A DNA stretch of 64,000 nucleotides, from assembly GCF_001424405.1 (NCBI RefSeq), contig NZ_LMPS01000001.1, positions 989,999-1,053,998 on the forward strand. Direction: 5' to 3'. Position 1 is the stretch's first letter. Each line of letters opens with the position of its first letter. A program made the position numbers and the translations under genes. This stretch comes from Dyadobacter sp. Leaf189. Its GTDB lineage: Bacteria > Bacteroidota > Bacteroidia > Cytophagales > Spirosomataceae. Below are positions 52,864-60,862 of the stretch, one piece after another. Under the pieces are notes generated by a model that saw nothing but the letters and a program-made list of their open reading frames with translations, did not search any database and was not told where the DNA came from.

Positions 52864-53510
52864 ATGCTCCCCGGTGCATTCTCAGCCCCAGCGGGGCTTC
52901 CTGTTTATAGAAAACGGTAGTCCGGTTGATGTTTGGGCTCCCGCGGAGCCTCCTAACATATCGAATGCAAGATAGACAGGAGGCTCCGCAGGAGCCTAGG
53001 GCTTGATTGTCACGGGGGGCTTTTCTATAAACAGGGGGCTCCCTCTGGAGCCTCTTATGACTTGTAGCGGAACATTTTATAAACAGGGGCCTCCTCTGGA
53101 GTCTTATTCGACTTTTGGAGGAATGTTTCTGTAAGCCCGGTGCTCCACGAGCACTTGCAGCCCCAGCGGGGCTTCCTGTTTATAGAAGGCAGATTTGCCG
53201 TTGATGTTTTGGGCTCCGGCGGAGCCTCCTAACATGTCAATGCGGGATAGACAGGAGGCTCCGCAGGAGCCTAGGGCTTGATTGTCACGGGGGCTCTTCT
53301 ATAAACAGGGGGCTCCTCTGGAGCCTCTTAAGACTTGTAGCGGAATATTTTATATAAAGGGGGCTCCTCTGGAGCCTTATTCGACTTTTGGAGAAATGTT
53401 TCTGTAAACCCGGTGCTCCACGAGCACTTGCAGCCTCAGAGAGGCTTCCTGTTTATAGAAAACGAATTTGTCGTTGATGTTTTGGGCTCCGCAGGAGCCT
53501 CCTGACAACA
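52864..53510. repeat. tandem array of REP-like hairpins (about 275-bp unit, 2.3 copies)
   Basis: The gap 52752-53605 has no gene; 52864-53510 is a repeat array. Unit A spans 52883-53157, unit B 53158-53430, and a partial unit C 53431-53510. Each full unit carries six short palindromes with 6-7-bp arms and 3-4-nt loops, for example AGCCCC-AGC-GGGGCT (52884-52898), GGCTCC-CGC-GGAGCC (52936-52950), AGGCTCC-GCA-GGAGCCT (52981-52997), GGCTCC-CTCT-GGAGCC (53037-53052), GGCCTCC-TCT-GGAGTC (about 53088-53102) and GTGCTC-CAC-GAGCAC (53140-53154). Recurring flanks are CCTGTTTATAGAA and its inverse TTCTATAAACAGG. The upstream 52752-52863 is plain AT-rich sequence. Confidence 0.93.
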
Positions 53511-53605
53511 AACAATATGGAACATACCCAACTTCTACCGCGATCGATATAACATATTTTGCACTCAATTACTTAAAGATTATACATCCATAAATACACA
53601 AACCA

Positions 53606-54379
53606 ATGCGTTTAGAAGGTAAAATTGCCCTTATCACAGGCGGAAGCGGCGGAATTGGCCGTGAGACTGCCATTTTGTTTGCCAAAGAGGGTGCCCAGAT
53701 CGTGGTTACCGATGTAAATGACCAGGCCGGGCAGGAAACTGCCGATGCGATCGTAAGTGCAGGGGGAGAAGCCTTTTTCCTTCATTCCGATGTATCCAAA
53801 GCCGCAGACTGCGAGGCGGCAGTGGCTTTCGCAGAAGAGAAATTCGGTAAGCTGAACATTATCTTCAACAACGCGGGGATTATGCACAGTGATGACGACA
53901 ATGCGGTTACGACAGAGGAATCTGTGTGGGACTTAACGATGAACATCAATGCAAAAGGTGTATTTTTGGGTTGTAAATATGGAATTCCGGCTTTGCAACG
54001 CGCAGGCGGGGGATCAATTATTAACACTGCATCTTTTGTCGCCATTCTGGGCGCGGCTACTCCGCAGGTTGCTTACACGGCAAGTAAAGGCGCTGTGCTT
54101 GCATTGACCCGCGAGCTGGCGATTATTCACGCACGGGAAAATATCCGCGTGAATGCATTGTGTCCGGGACCGCTTCGTACAGAGCTTTTGATGAAATTTC
54201 TGAATACCGAAGAGAAGAAACAGCGCCGCCTCGTACATATCCCGATGGGAAGGTTTGGGGAAGCAAAAGAAATGGCCTACGCCGCATTGTTCCTGGCTTC
54301 CGACGAATCCTCATTTGTTACCGGTACTGACTTTCTGGTAGATGGTGGGATCACATCCGCTTACGTAACTCCTGTTTGA
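53606..54379 (+). CDS. SDR, glucose-1-dehydrogenase-like
   Basis: 257 residues. Nucleotide motif TGGSGGIGRETA (10-21), NNAGIMHSDDDN (about 90-101) and the active-site YTASKGAVLALT (Tyr about 156). The end SSFVTGTDFLVDGGITSAYV is typical for classical SDRs that form tetramers. Placed between the ligase and aldehyde dehydrogenase genes, it could oxidise an alcohol or amino-alcohol intermediate of the same pathway; inferred. The start is 95 bp after the hairpin array. Confidence 0.88.
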   Translation: MRLEGKIALITGGSGGIGRETAILFAKEGAQIVVTDVNDQAGQETADAIVSAGGEAFFLHSDVSKAADCEAAVAFAEEKFGKLNIIFNNAGIMHSDDDNAVTTEESVWDLTMNINAKGVFLGCKYGIPALQRAGGGSIINTASFVAILGAATPQVAYTASKGAVLALTRELAIIHARENIRVNALCPGPLRTELLMKFLNTEEKKQRRLVHIPMGRFGEAKEMAYAALFLASDESSFVTGTDFLVDGGITSAYVTPV

Positions 54380-54384
54380 AAAAA

Positions 54385-54487
54385 GGAGGAAAGGGAGGAT
54401 GGAGGAAGGGGAGGAAGTGAAAAGCTATATACCAGCTATTTTTTCAATTTCTTATCTTTCTTCCATTCTCCATCCTCCCTTTCCTCC
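54385..54487. repeat. polypurine/polypyrimidine inverted repeat
   Basis: A 20-bp G/A-rich stretch at 54385-54404 is exactly complementary to 54468-54487, with a 63-nt loop. The purine-rich strand continues to about 54416 and the pyrimidine-rich part to 54500, followed by nine A just before the next start codon. It may form a long hairpin or a triplex. Confidence 0.85.
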
Positions 54488-54508
54488 GTCCTCCCTTTCT
54501 AAAAAAAA

Positions 54509-55897
54509 ATGATTCAAAAAACGATAAGTCCGATTGATGGTTCTGTGTATGTGGAGCGTACATTGGCCGATGATGCTGCTGTTGAAAAGGCCCTGGAAAC
54601 CGCAGTGGTGGCGCAGAAGTCCTGGCGTAAAACTTCATTGGAACAACGTGCCGCGATTTGTTTGAAAGCGGTTGAATATTTCCTTGATAATGCCGACGAA
54701 ATTGGATTGGAACTCACCTGGCAAATGGGCCGGCCGATCAGGTACACAGCCAATGAGATCAGAAAAGGTTTTCAGGAACGTGCCAGGTACATGATTGCTG
54801 TTGCCGAAACTGCATTAGCTGACGTTGAGGTGGAGCAATTGCCCGGATTTAAAAGATTTATCCGTCGTGATCCGCTGGGTGTCGTGTTTGTGGTGGCGCC
54901 TTGGAACTATCCTTACCTCACTTCGGTCAACTCTGTCATTCCGGCAATTATGTCCGGGAATGCGGTGATCCTCAAACATGCGCAGCAAACGCCGCTTTGC
55001 GCTGAACGTTATGCAGCCGCATTCGAGTATGCAGGATTACCGGCAGGTGTTTTTCAATTTTTGCATTTAAGTCACACGCAGGTTGCGCAGGTGATTGGGG
55101 ATAGTCGCATTGACTACGTCGCATTTACCGGGTCGGTTGAAGGCGGACAAGCGGTACAACGCGCTATCAACGAAAGGTTTATCGTAGGCGGACTTGAACT
55201 AGGCGGGAAAGATCCTGCCTATGTACGCGCTGATGCAAATCTGGCCGATGCTGTTGAAAACCTGGTCGATGGTTCATTCTTTAACTCCGGCCAATCTTGT
55301 TGTGGCATTGAGCGCATTTATGTGCACCAGGATGTATATGATGAATTTGTGAGTGAATTTGTAAAACTGACAAAAACCTACACGCTGGGAAACCCTACTG
55401 AGCAGGAAACTACATTGGGGCCAATGGTGCGGACTGCAGCTGCGGACTATGCGCAAAAGCAGGTTGAAGACGCGATCGCGCAGGGAGCTACTCCGCTGAT
55501 TGATAATAGCTTGTTTTCCTCTCACCAAAAAGGAACACCTTACTTTGCGCCGCAGGTGCTGGTGAATGTGGATCATTCCATGGAGATCATGACAGAGGAA
55601 ACCTTCGCTCCCGTTGTCGGGATTATGCCGGTAAGTGGTGATGAAGAGGCGATCAGGTTGATGAATGACAGCCAGTACGGACTAACAGCATCTATCTGGA
55701 CAACCGATATGGATGCCGCGCTGGCGATAGGGGAGCAGGTAGAGACTGGTACCTGGTTTATGAACCGCTGCGACTACCTTGATCCTGCATTGGCGTGGAC
55801 CGGCGTGAAAAACTCTGGTCGCGGCTGTACATTATCTAAAATCGGCTACGAAGCTTTAACCCGGCCGAAATCATTTCATTTAAAGATCAACAGCTGA
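54509..55897 (+). CDS. NAD(P)-dependent aldehyde dehydrogenase
   Basis: 462 residues. General base E230 in GGLELGGKDPAYV, catalytic nucleophile C264 in FNSGQSCCGIERIYVH, and the VVAPWNYPYLTSVNSVIPAIMSGNAVILKHA cofactor segment (128-158). It resembles succinate-semialdehyde and gamma-glutamyl-aminobutyraldehyde-type dehydrogenases. In the same unit, 6 bp ahead of the amidotransferase, it could make the acid from a gamma-glutamylated aldehyde, as PuuC does. Substrate inferred from context only. Confidence 0.9.
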   Translation: MIQKTISPIDGSVYVERTLADDAAVEKALETAVVAQKSWRKTSLEQRAAICLKAVEYFLDNADEIGLELTWQMGRPIRYTANEIRKGFQERARYMIAVAETALADVEVEQLPGFKRFIRRDPLGVVFVVAPWNYPYLTSVNSVIPAIMSGNAVILKHAQQTPLCAERYAAAFEYAGLPAGVFQFLHLSHTQVAQVIGDSRIDYVAFTGSVEGGQAVQRAINERFIVGGLELGGKDPAYVRADANLADAVENLVDGSFFNSGQSCCGIERIYVHQDVYDEFVSEFVKLTKTYTLGNPTEQETTLGPMVRTAAADYAQKQVEDAIAQGATPLIDNSLFSSHQKGTPYFAPQVLVNVDHSMEIMTEETFAPVVGIMPVSGDEEAIRLMNDSQYGLTASIWTTDMDAALAIGEQVETGTWFMNRCDYLDPALAWTGVKNSGRGCTLSKIGYEALTRPKSFHLKINS

Positions 55898-55902
55898 GTA
55901 AA

Positions 55903-56604
55903 ATGAAAGTTGGCTTGCTGGAATGCGACCACGTCAGGGACGATCTGACGCACATTGCCGGCGACTACCGGCAAATGTTTCCTGCGTTGTTCTCGCAGGT
56001 TGCGCCGAATTGGGAGTTTGTTTTCTACGATGTTTGCAATGGAATTTTCCCTGCTTCGGTTCACGAATGCGATCTGTACATTTCCACGGGTTCCAAATCC
56101 TCCGTTTACGATCAGGAAGACTGGATATCTCTGTTGAAAGTCTTCATAAATGACCTTTATAGATCGGAGAAAAAGTATGTGGGGATATGCTTTGGACATC
56201 AGATGCTTGCGGAGGCACTGAGCGGGAAAGTAGTAAAAGGAAGTCCGGGCTGGTGCGTGGGGGTGCATTCATTTTCATTGATCCAAAATGAAGAATGGAT
56301 GAAGCCCGAAATGGAAGATTTTAATCTCCTGATGATGTGCCAGGATCAGGTGGTACAAATGCCGCCAAGCAGCACTTTGTTAGCCAAAACAGCCGATTGC
56401 CCGGTAGGTATGTTCCAGGTAGGTTCGCATATGCTGGGCATACAGGCACATCCCGAGTTTCCCGTACCTTACAACCGGGCATTGATGGAGCTGCGTGTGG
56501 AACGTATCGGGCAGGCGAAAGTGGATGCAGGTATTGCCAGCCTTGCATTACCTACGCATGAATTAACAATTGCAACGTGGATAAAGAATTTTGCGATGCT
56601 ATGA
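55903..56604 (+). CDS. class I glutamine amidotransferase-like hydrolase
   Basis: 233 residues. Triad: C96 in GICFGHQMLAEAL, H183 and E185 in QAHPEFPVPY. No synthetase domain is attached, as in GMP-synthase-like and gamma-glutamyl hydrolase-type proteins (compare PuuD, though that is a different subfamily). The start is 6 bp after the dehydrogenase stop, so they are surely cotranscribed. It may release glutamate from a gamma-glutamyl intermediate made by the ligase at 50884. Confidence 0.88.
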   Translation: MKVGLLECDHVRDDLTHIAGDYRQMFPALFSQVAPNWEFVFYDVCNGIFPASVHECDLYISTGSKSSVYDQEDWISLLKVFINDLYRSEKKYVGICFGHQMLAEALSGKVVKGSPGWCVGVHSFSLIQNEEWMKPEMEDFNLLMMCQDQVVQMPPSSTLLAKTADCPVGMFQVGSHMLGIQAHPEFPVPYNRALMELRVERIGQAKVDAGIASLALPTHELTIATWIKNFAML

Positions 56605-56661
56605 ACTAGCCTGCTCTATGCTTAATTTTACCTGACATTCCTGTTACGAATCCTATTTTCA

Positions 56662-57177
56662 ATGACAAACAGTACCAATAGTCCCCGCCAGATACTAAGC
56701 TCTCATCAGACAAATCAGAAAATCAGGAGAATTGCTTTTGAGATTTATGAACATAATTTTGAAGAACCCGGCGTGATCCTGGCGGGAATAGCAGGCGAAG
56801 GTTATGCATTTGCCAGTCGCCTCGCTGCTGAACTGTCTGCTATATCCCCATTAAAAATAGATCTGATCGAGCTGCGGTTTGATAAACACCTGCATCACCA
56901 AAGCCCCGTTCTTTTTGATAAAGATATTGACATTGAAAACCAGGTAATTATTCTGGTCGACGATGTATTGAATACCGGTCGCACGCTTGCATTTGCATTG
57001 GAGCCTTTCCTGAAAGTACCGATGAAAAAGGTTCAGGTAGCCGTGATCGTGGACCGCAGCCATCATTTATTTCCCGTACACGCCGATTACGTAGGTTACT
57101 CACTTAGTACCACATTAATGGAGCACGTGGAAGTTGTATTAAGTAAGGAAGGAGAAGAAGGGGTATTTTTGAAATAA
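56662..57177 (+). CDS. PyrR-like phosphoribosyltransferase
   Basis: 171 residues. PRPP motif VILVDDVLNTGRTLAFAL (about 95-112), and the C-terminal AVIVDRSHHLFPVHADYVGYSLSTT segment resembles PyrR and uracil phosphoribosyltransferase of that clade. It could make UMP from uracil or bind RNA; no pyr genes are nearby. Right after its stop begins a heptamer array. Confidence 0.82.
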   Translation: MTNSTNSPRQILSSHQTNQKIRRIAFEIYEHNFEEPGVILAGIAGEGYAFASRLAAELSAISPLKIDLIELRFDKHLHHQSPVLFDKDIDIENQVIILVDDVLNTGRTLAFALEPFLKVPMKKVQVAVIVDRSHHLFPVHADYVGYSLSTTLMEHVEVVLSKEGEEGVFLK

Positions 57178-57211
57178 GCTTTCGGCTGTCGGCAATCGGC
57201 TTTCGGCTTTA
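57178..57211. repeat. heptanucleotide tandem array after the PyrR-like stop
   Basis: AGCTTTC-like start then GGCTGTC, GGCAATC, GGCTTTC, GGCTTTA: five imperfect 7-mers beginning at the base after the TAA (57175-57177). Confidence 0.75.
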
Positions 57212-57281
57212 AAGTACTTCTAACTTTTGAGGAATTTTTATACTGCTCAGAGTAGATAAAGTGACTTTGCTTTTTCATACA

Positions 57282-57327
57282 AGCCGACAGCCGACAGCCG
57301 ACAGCCGACAGCCGACAGCCGACAGCT
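57282..57327. repeat. heptanucleotide tandem array after the kup stop
   Basis: Six perfect AGCCGAC units plus AGCT on the plus strand, which is GGCTGTC in the sense of kup mRNA. The array begins inside the kup TAG stop codon. It is inverted relative to the array at 57178, so the convergent gap can fold into a long hairpin. Confidence 0.9.
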
Positions 57328-59272
57328 AAGTATACACTCTCCTCAGCTTCACGTTCTCCACTGGTCTGATAATCAGTGGAACTTTCTCGATTTTTACCGA
57401 GCTGCTGTCCAGACCGAACCATTTGTCTTCGGGGGTAGTGAAATCTTTGACAAAGAAGTAGGTTTTCATAACCAGCTGCTCAAATAGCGGCAGGTCGTTT
57501 TCGAATGAGAGGAATCTCTCCAGTACAACAAAGCGGAAGTCGCCCGTAATATTCTGCTTACTTAGCGATTCGTAGCGGCTGGTAATGTCCACTTCCTTGT
57601 TCATTACCATATCTTCCACCACTTTCCGGAAAAACATGTTGATACGCTGATCAACCCGAAATCCCAGCCTGAAATTGATTTTGATTACATTGTCATTGTT
57701 GTCATCGTCGGACAACACCTTGTATTCCATTGTGTACGGATCATCGGTAATATCCACGTGGATAAACCAATATACATCGGCCCTTTTGGGTCTTTTCTGG
57801 AAAATGGAGTAGATAACTTTTGTTTCAATTTCCGTAGCACGGGATGCATTGGTCATAAAAACGAGGTGAGTAGTGTATTTAGGGATACTGATATCGCGGC
57901 TCAACTCATGCAATGCAGGCAGGTATTTTTCAAGCTTGGTGTATTCAGTAAGCCGGAGCTTAATGTAAAATGCCCTGAGCCAGACGGTCATCAAACCAGC
58001 CACTAACGTGCCTATCATAATTGTAAACCAGCCTCCATGCGTAAATTTCAGCAGGTTTGCGCCGAGGAACATTCCCTCAATGAAAAGATACAGCAGCATA
58101 AATACGATCACAATCCACATGTTTACTCTCTTGATGTAGAGGTAATAGGAGAAGAGGATCGTGGTCATGATCATGGTAAGCGTGATCGCCAGTCCGTACG
58201 CCGCTTCCATATTCGAAGACTGCCGGAAGTACAGCACTACTCCCGTGCAGCCCAGCCACAAAAGCCAGTTGATACTCGGCACGTAAAGCTGGCCTTTCTG
58301 GTCACTCGGATAGTTAAGTCTTACTTTTGGCCAAAAATTCAACCTGATCGCCTCGGATATCAATGTAAAGGAACCGGTTATAACGGCCTGGCTCGCGATA
58401 ATTGCAGCCAGTGTCGCAATTACAACTCCCGGCAACAGCCACCATTCGGGCATGATTTCGTAAAAGGGCTTCCGCGCATTCAGGAGGTTACCCATTTCGG
58501 TGATCAGCCAGGCACCCTGCCCAAAGTAGTTGAGCAGCAAGCATATTTTTACAAAAATCCAGCTTACCCGGATATTCTCCCTGCCGCAATGCCCAAGATC
58601 GGAATACAATGCTTCTGCACCGGTTGTACAAAGGAAAACGGCGCCGAGTATCCAAAAACCGCCGGGATGTTTGGTGATCAGATCGAAACCGTAAATGGGG
58701 TTTACGGCTTTCAGGATCTCGGGGTGTTCCATAATCTGGAATAATCCCAGCACGCCCAGCATAACAAACCAGGTGATCATCAGCGGCCCGAATGCACGGC
58801 CCACTACCTTTGTTCCAAAAGCCTGAATGATAAAAATCAGCGTGAGAATGCCGATTACAATGGGTATAGTCTGAATGTTGGGGTAAATCAGCTGCAAACC
58901 TTCTACGGCCGAGGATACCGAGATAGGCGGTGTGATAATACCGTCGGCCAGCAGCGTACTGCCCCCGATAATGGCCGGGACAGTGAGCCACTTGGCGTGT
59001 TTGCGCACAAGGGCGTACAATGCAAAAATCCCACCCTCGCCTCGGTTATCTGCGCGCAGTATCAGGATTACGTATTTAACGGTAGTTTGAAGTGTGAGCG
59101 TCCAGAAAATGCAGGATATTGCTCCGTAGATAATTTCTTCAGTTATCCTTTCATTCAGGATAATGGCCTGCATTACATAGAGCGGCGAGGTGCCGATATC
59201 TCCGTAAATAATACCAAATGCAACCAGCACACCAGCCGCTGTTACCTTATCAATTTTGTGCTTTGATTCCAT
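57326..59272 (-). CDS. kup: Kup-family K+ uptake transporter
   Basis: 648 residues. Twelve transmembrane segments fill 1-440 (GIIYGDIGTSPLYVMQAI, TTGAEALYSDLGHCGRENIRVSW, SQAVITGSFTLISEAIRLNFWPKV are family markers) and a cytoplasmic C-terminal domain ends the chain. It carries out H+-coupled K+ uptake across the inner membrane. Single gene; the start codon is 86 bp from the mntH stop. The stop overlaps a repeat array. Confidence 0.96.
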   Translation of the reverse strand: MESKHKIDKVTAAGVLVAFGIIYGDIGTSPLYVMQAIILNERITEEIIYGAISCIFWTLTLQTTVKYVILILRADNRGEGGIFALYALVRKHAKWLTVPAIIGGSTLLADGIITPPISVSSAVEGLQLIYPNIQTIPIVIGILTLIFIIQAFGTKVVGRAFGPLMITWFVMLGVLGLFQIMEHPEILKAVNPIYGFDLITKHPGGFWILGAVFLCTTGAEALYSDLGHCGRENIRVSWIFVKICLLLNYFGQGAWLITEMGNLLNARKPFYEIMPEWWLLPGVVIATLAAIIASQAVITGSFTLISEAIRLNFWPKVRLNYPSDQKGQLYVPSINWLLWLGCTGVVLYFRQSSNMEAAYGLAITLTMIMTTILFSYYLYIKRVNMWIVIVFMLLYLFIEGMFLGANLLKFTHGGWFTIMIGTLVAGLMTVWLRAFYIKLRLTEYTKLEKYLPALHELSRDISIPKYTTHLVFMTNASRATEIETKVIYSIFQKRPKRADVYWFIHVDITDDPYTMEYKVLSDDDNNDNVIKINFRLGFRVDQRINMFFRKVVEDMVMNKEVDITSRYESLSKQNITGDFRFVVLERFLSFENDLPLFEQLVMKTYFFVKDFTTPEDKWFGLDSSSVKIEKVPLIIRPVENVKLRRVYT

Positions 59273-59358
59273 TCATTTTGCTGAAAAAACAGCGAAAGTT
59301 AGGAAACGGCTTGCAAAGAAGATATTGTCAAAGTCAAATTTAATTTAGTTACAAAAAA

Positions 59359-60711
59359 TCAACCCAGAAATGTGTTGAAAAGCAGGTATCCATTTAGCAG
59401 GATGATGATCAAAGTAATCGCCCAGCTTATTACGGTGAGGATCTTCGAATTTGCAAATTTTCCCATAATGGACGATTTCGAAGTGAAGAAAACCAGTGGT
59501 ACCACGGCAAAGCTCAGTTGAAGCGAGAGGATTACCTGGCTGAACACGAGCAGTTCGGCGGTACCTCTTTCACCGTAAAGGGAGGATACGATCAGTGCGG
59601 GGATAATGGCAATTCCGCGGGTAATCAATCTTCTCAACCAGGGTTTCAGGCGAATGTTAAGAAACCCTTCCATTACAATTTGTCCTGCCAGCGTACCGGT
59701 AAGTGTGGAACTCTGCCCGGATGCAAGAAGCGCCAATGCGAAGAAGATACTTGCCAGGCTGACCCCTAAAACCGGGTCAAGCAAATGGTAGGCGTCGGTA
59801 ATATCAGCTATTTCAAAGTGTCCGTTGGCATGAAATGCAGTGGCCGCGAGGATCAGAATGGAGCCGTTGATGAAAAAAGCAAGACCCAGGGAAACCGTCG
59901 AGTCGATCGTAGCGAATTTGATAGCAGAACGTTTGCCGGCTTCGTCCCGCTTGAATGCGCGGGTTTGCACAATACTCGAATGCAGGTATAGGTTGTGCGG
60001 CATAACGGTTGCGCCCAAAATCCCGATTGCGATATAAAGCATTCCCGGGTTGGTAACAATCTCGGTTTTAGGGATCAATCCGCCCAGCATGCCCGCCACA
60101 GAAGGTTGTGAAACAAACATTTCATACATAAAGCTCAATAAAATAATCCCCATCAAGCCGGCGACAATGCTCTCTATAATTCGAAAACCCTTTTGTTGAA
60201 AATACAAAACAAGCAGTACATCCAGTGCAGTGAAGACCACGCCCACAGGCAGCGGCAGACCAAAAAGAAGGTTTAATGCAATGGCTGAGCCGATTACTTC
60301 TGCGAGGTCCGTAGCGGCAATGGCGACTTCAGATAATACCCACAGTACAAAGGAAACAGGGCGGGAGTAATAATCCCGGCAAGCCTGGGCAAGGTCCCGG
60401 CCCGCCGCAATTCCCAGTTTGAGCGATAAATGCTGTAACAGCATCGCAAAAAGGTTGGAGATCAGGATCACGGAAAGTAATGTATAGCCAAATCTCGAAC
60501 CGCCTTCAATGTCCGTCGCCCAGTTGCCCGGGTCGATATAGCCCACTGCCACCATCAGGCCGGGGCCGGTAAACGCCATCATTTTTTTCCAGAATCCAGC
60601 TCCTTCCGGAACTGCTATACTGGAATGTACCTCTGACAGTGATGCCAGCTGATTCTTATTATCAAGCGCCTCTTTGCGTAGAAATTCTTTCACTTTTAGA
60701 CCGTCCATCAT
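59359..60711 (-). CDS. mntH: Nramp-family divalent metal transporter (MntH type)
   Basis: 450 residues with eleven hydrophobic segments. The metal-binding DPGN motif is present as GYIDPGNWATDIEGGS (about 57-72) and the TM6 motif as VMPHNLYLHSSI (about 237-248). It imports Mn2+ or Fe2+ with protons. The divergent DtxR-family gene and the operator at 60777-60792 indicate metal-dependent repression. Confidence 0.95.
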   Translation of the reverse strand: MMDGLKVKEFLRKEALDNKNQLASLSEVHSSIAVPEGAGFWKKMMAFTGPGLMVAVGYIDPGNWATDIEGGSRFGYTLLSVILISNLFAMLLQHLSLKLGIAAGRDLAQACRDYYSRPVSFVLWVLSEVAIAATDLAEVIGSAIALNLLFGLPLPVGVVFTALDVLLVLYFQQKGFRIIESIVAGLMGIILLSFMYEMFVSQPSVAGMLGGLIPKTEIVTNPGMLYIAIGILGATVMPHNLYLHSSIVQTRAFKRDEAGKRSAIKFATIDSTVSLGLAFFINGSILILAATAFHANGHFEIADITDAYHLLDPVLGVSLASIFFALALLASGQSSTLTGTLAGQIVMEGFLNIRLKPWLRRLITRGIAIIPALIVSSLYGERGTAELLVFSQVILSLQLSFAVVPLVFFTSKSSIMGKFANSKILTVISWAITLIIILLNGYLLFNTFLG

Positions 60712-60749
60712 TTTAGCTGCAACCGAAACAGTAATGAATATTACGAAAT

Positions 60750-60826
60750 CAAATATAAGAAAAATCTCAAAAAAAATTTAGGCTAGGCTAAATTTTTTAT
60801 TTTCCGCTTTCCAAATCGTACTTTTG
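60750..60826. promoter_or_regulatory. divergent promoters and shared operator of mntH and the DtxR-family gene
   Basis: Minus-strand -7 box TATATTTG (60757-60750) serves mntH; plus-strand TACTTTTG (60819-60826) serves the regulator gene. Between them TTTAGGCTAGGCTAAA (60777-60792) is a near-perfect DtxR-type palindrome made of two overlapping TAGGCTA units; it would cover the -33 region of mntH and abut that of the regulator. Confidence 0.82.
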
Positions 60827-60862
60827 CTAATATTCGGATCATAAATCCCTGGTTTCCGCGCA

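Noticed and set aside
52864-53510. CRISPR array
   Set aside because: The would-be spacers are also repeated between units, repeats are short palindromes of differing sequence, spacing is irregular within the 275-bp unit, and no cas gene is present.
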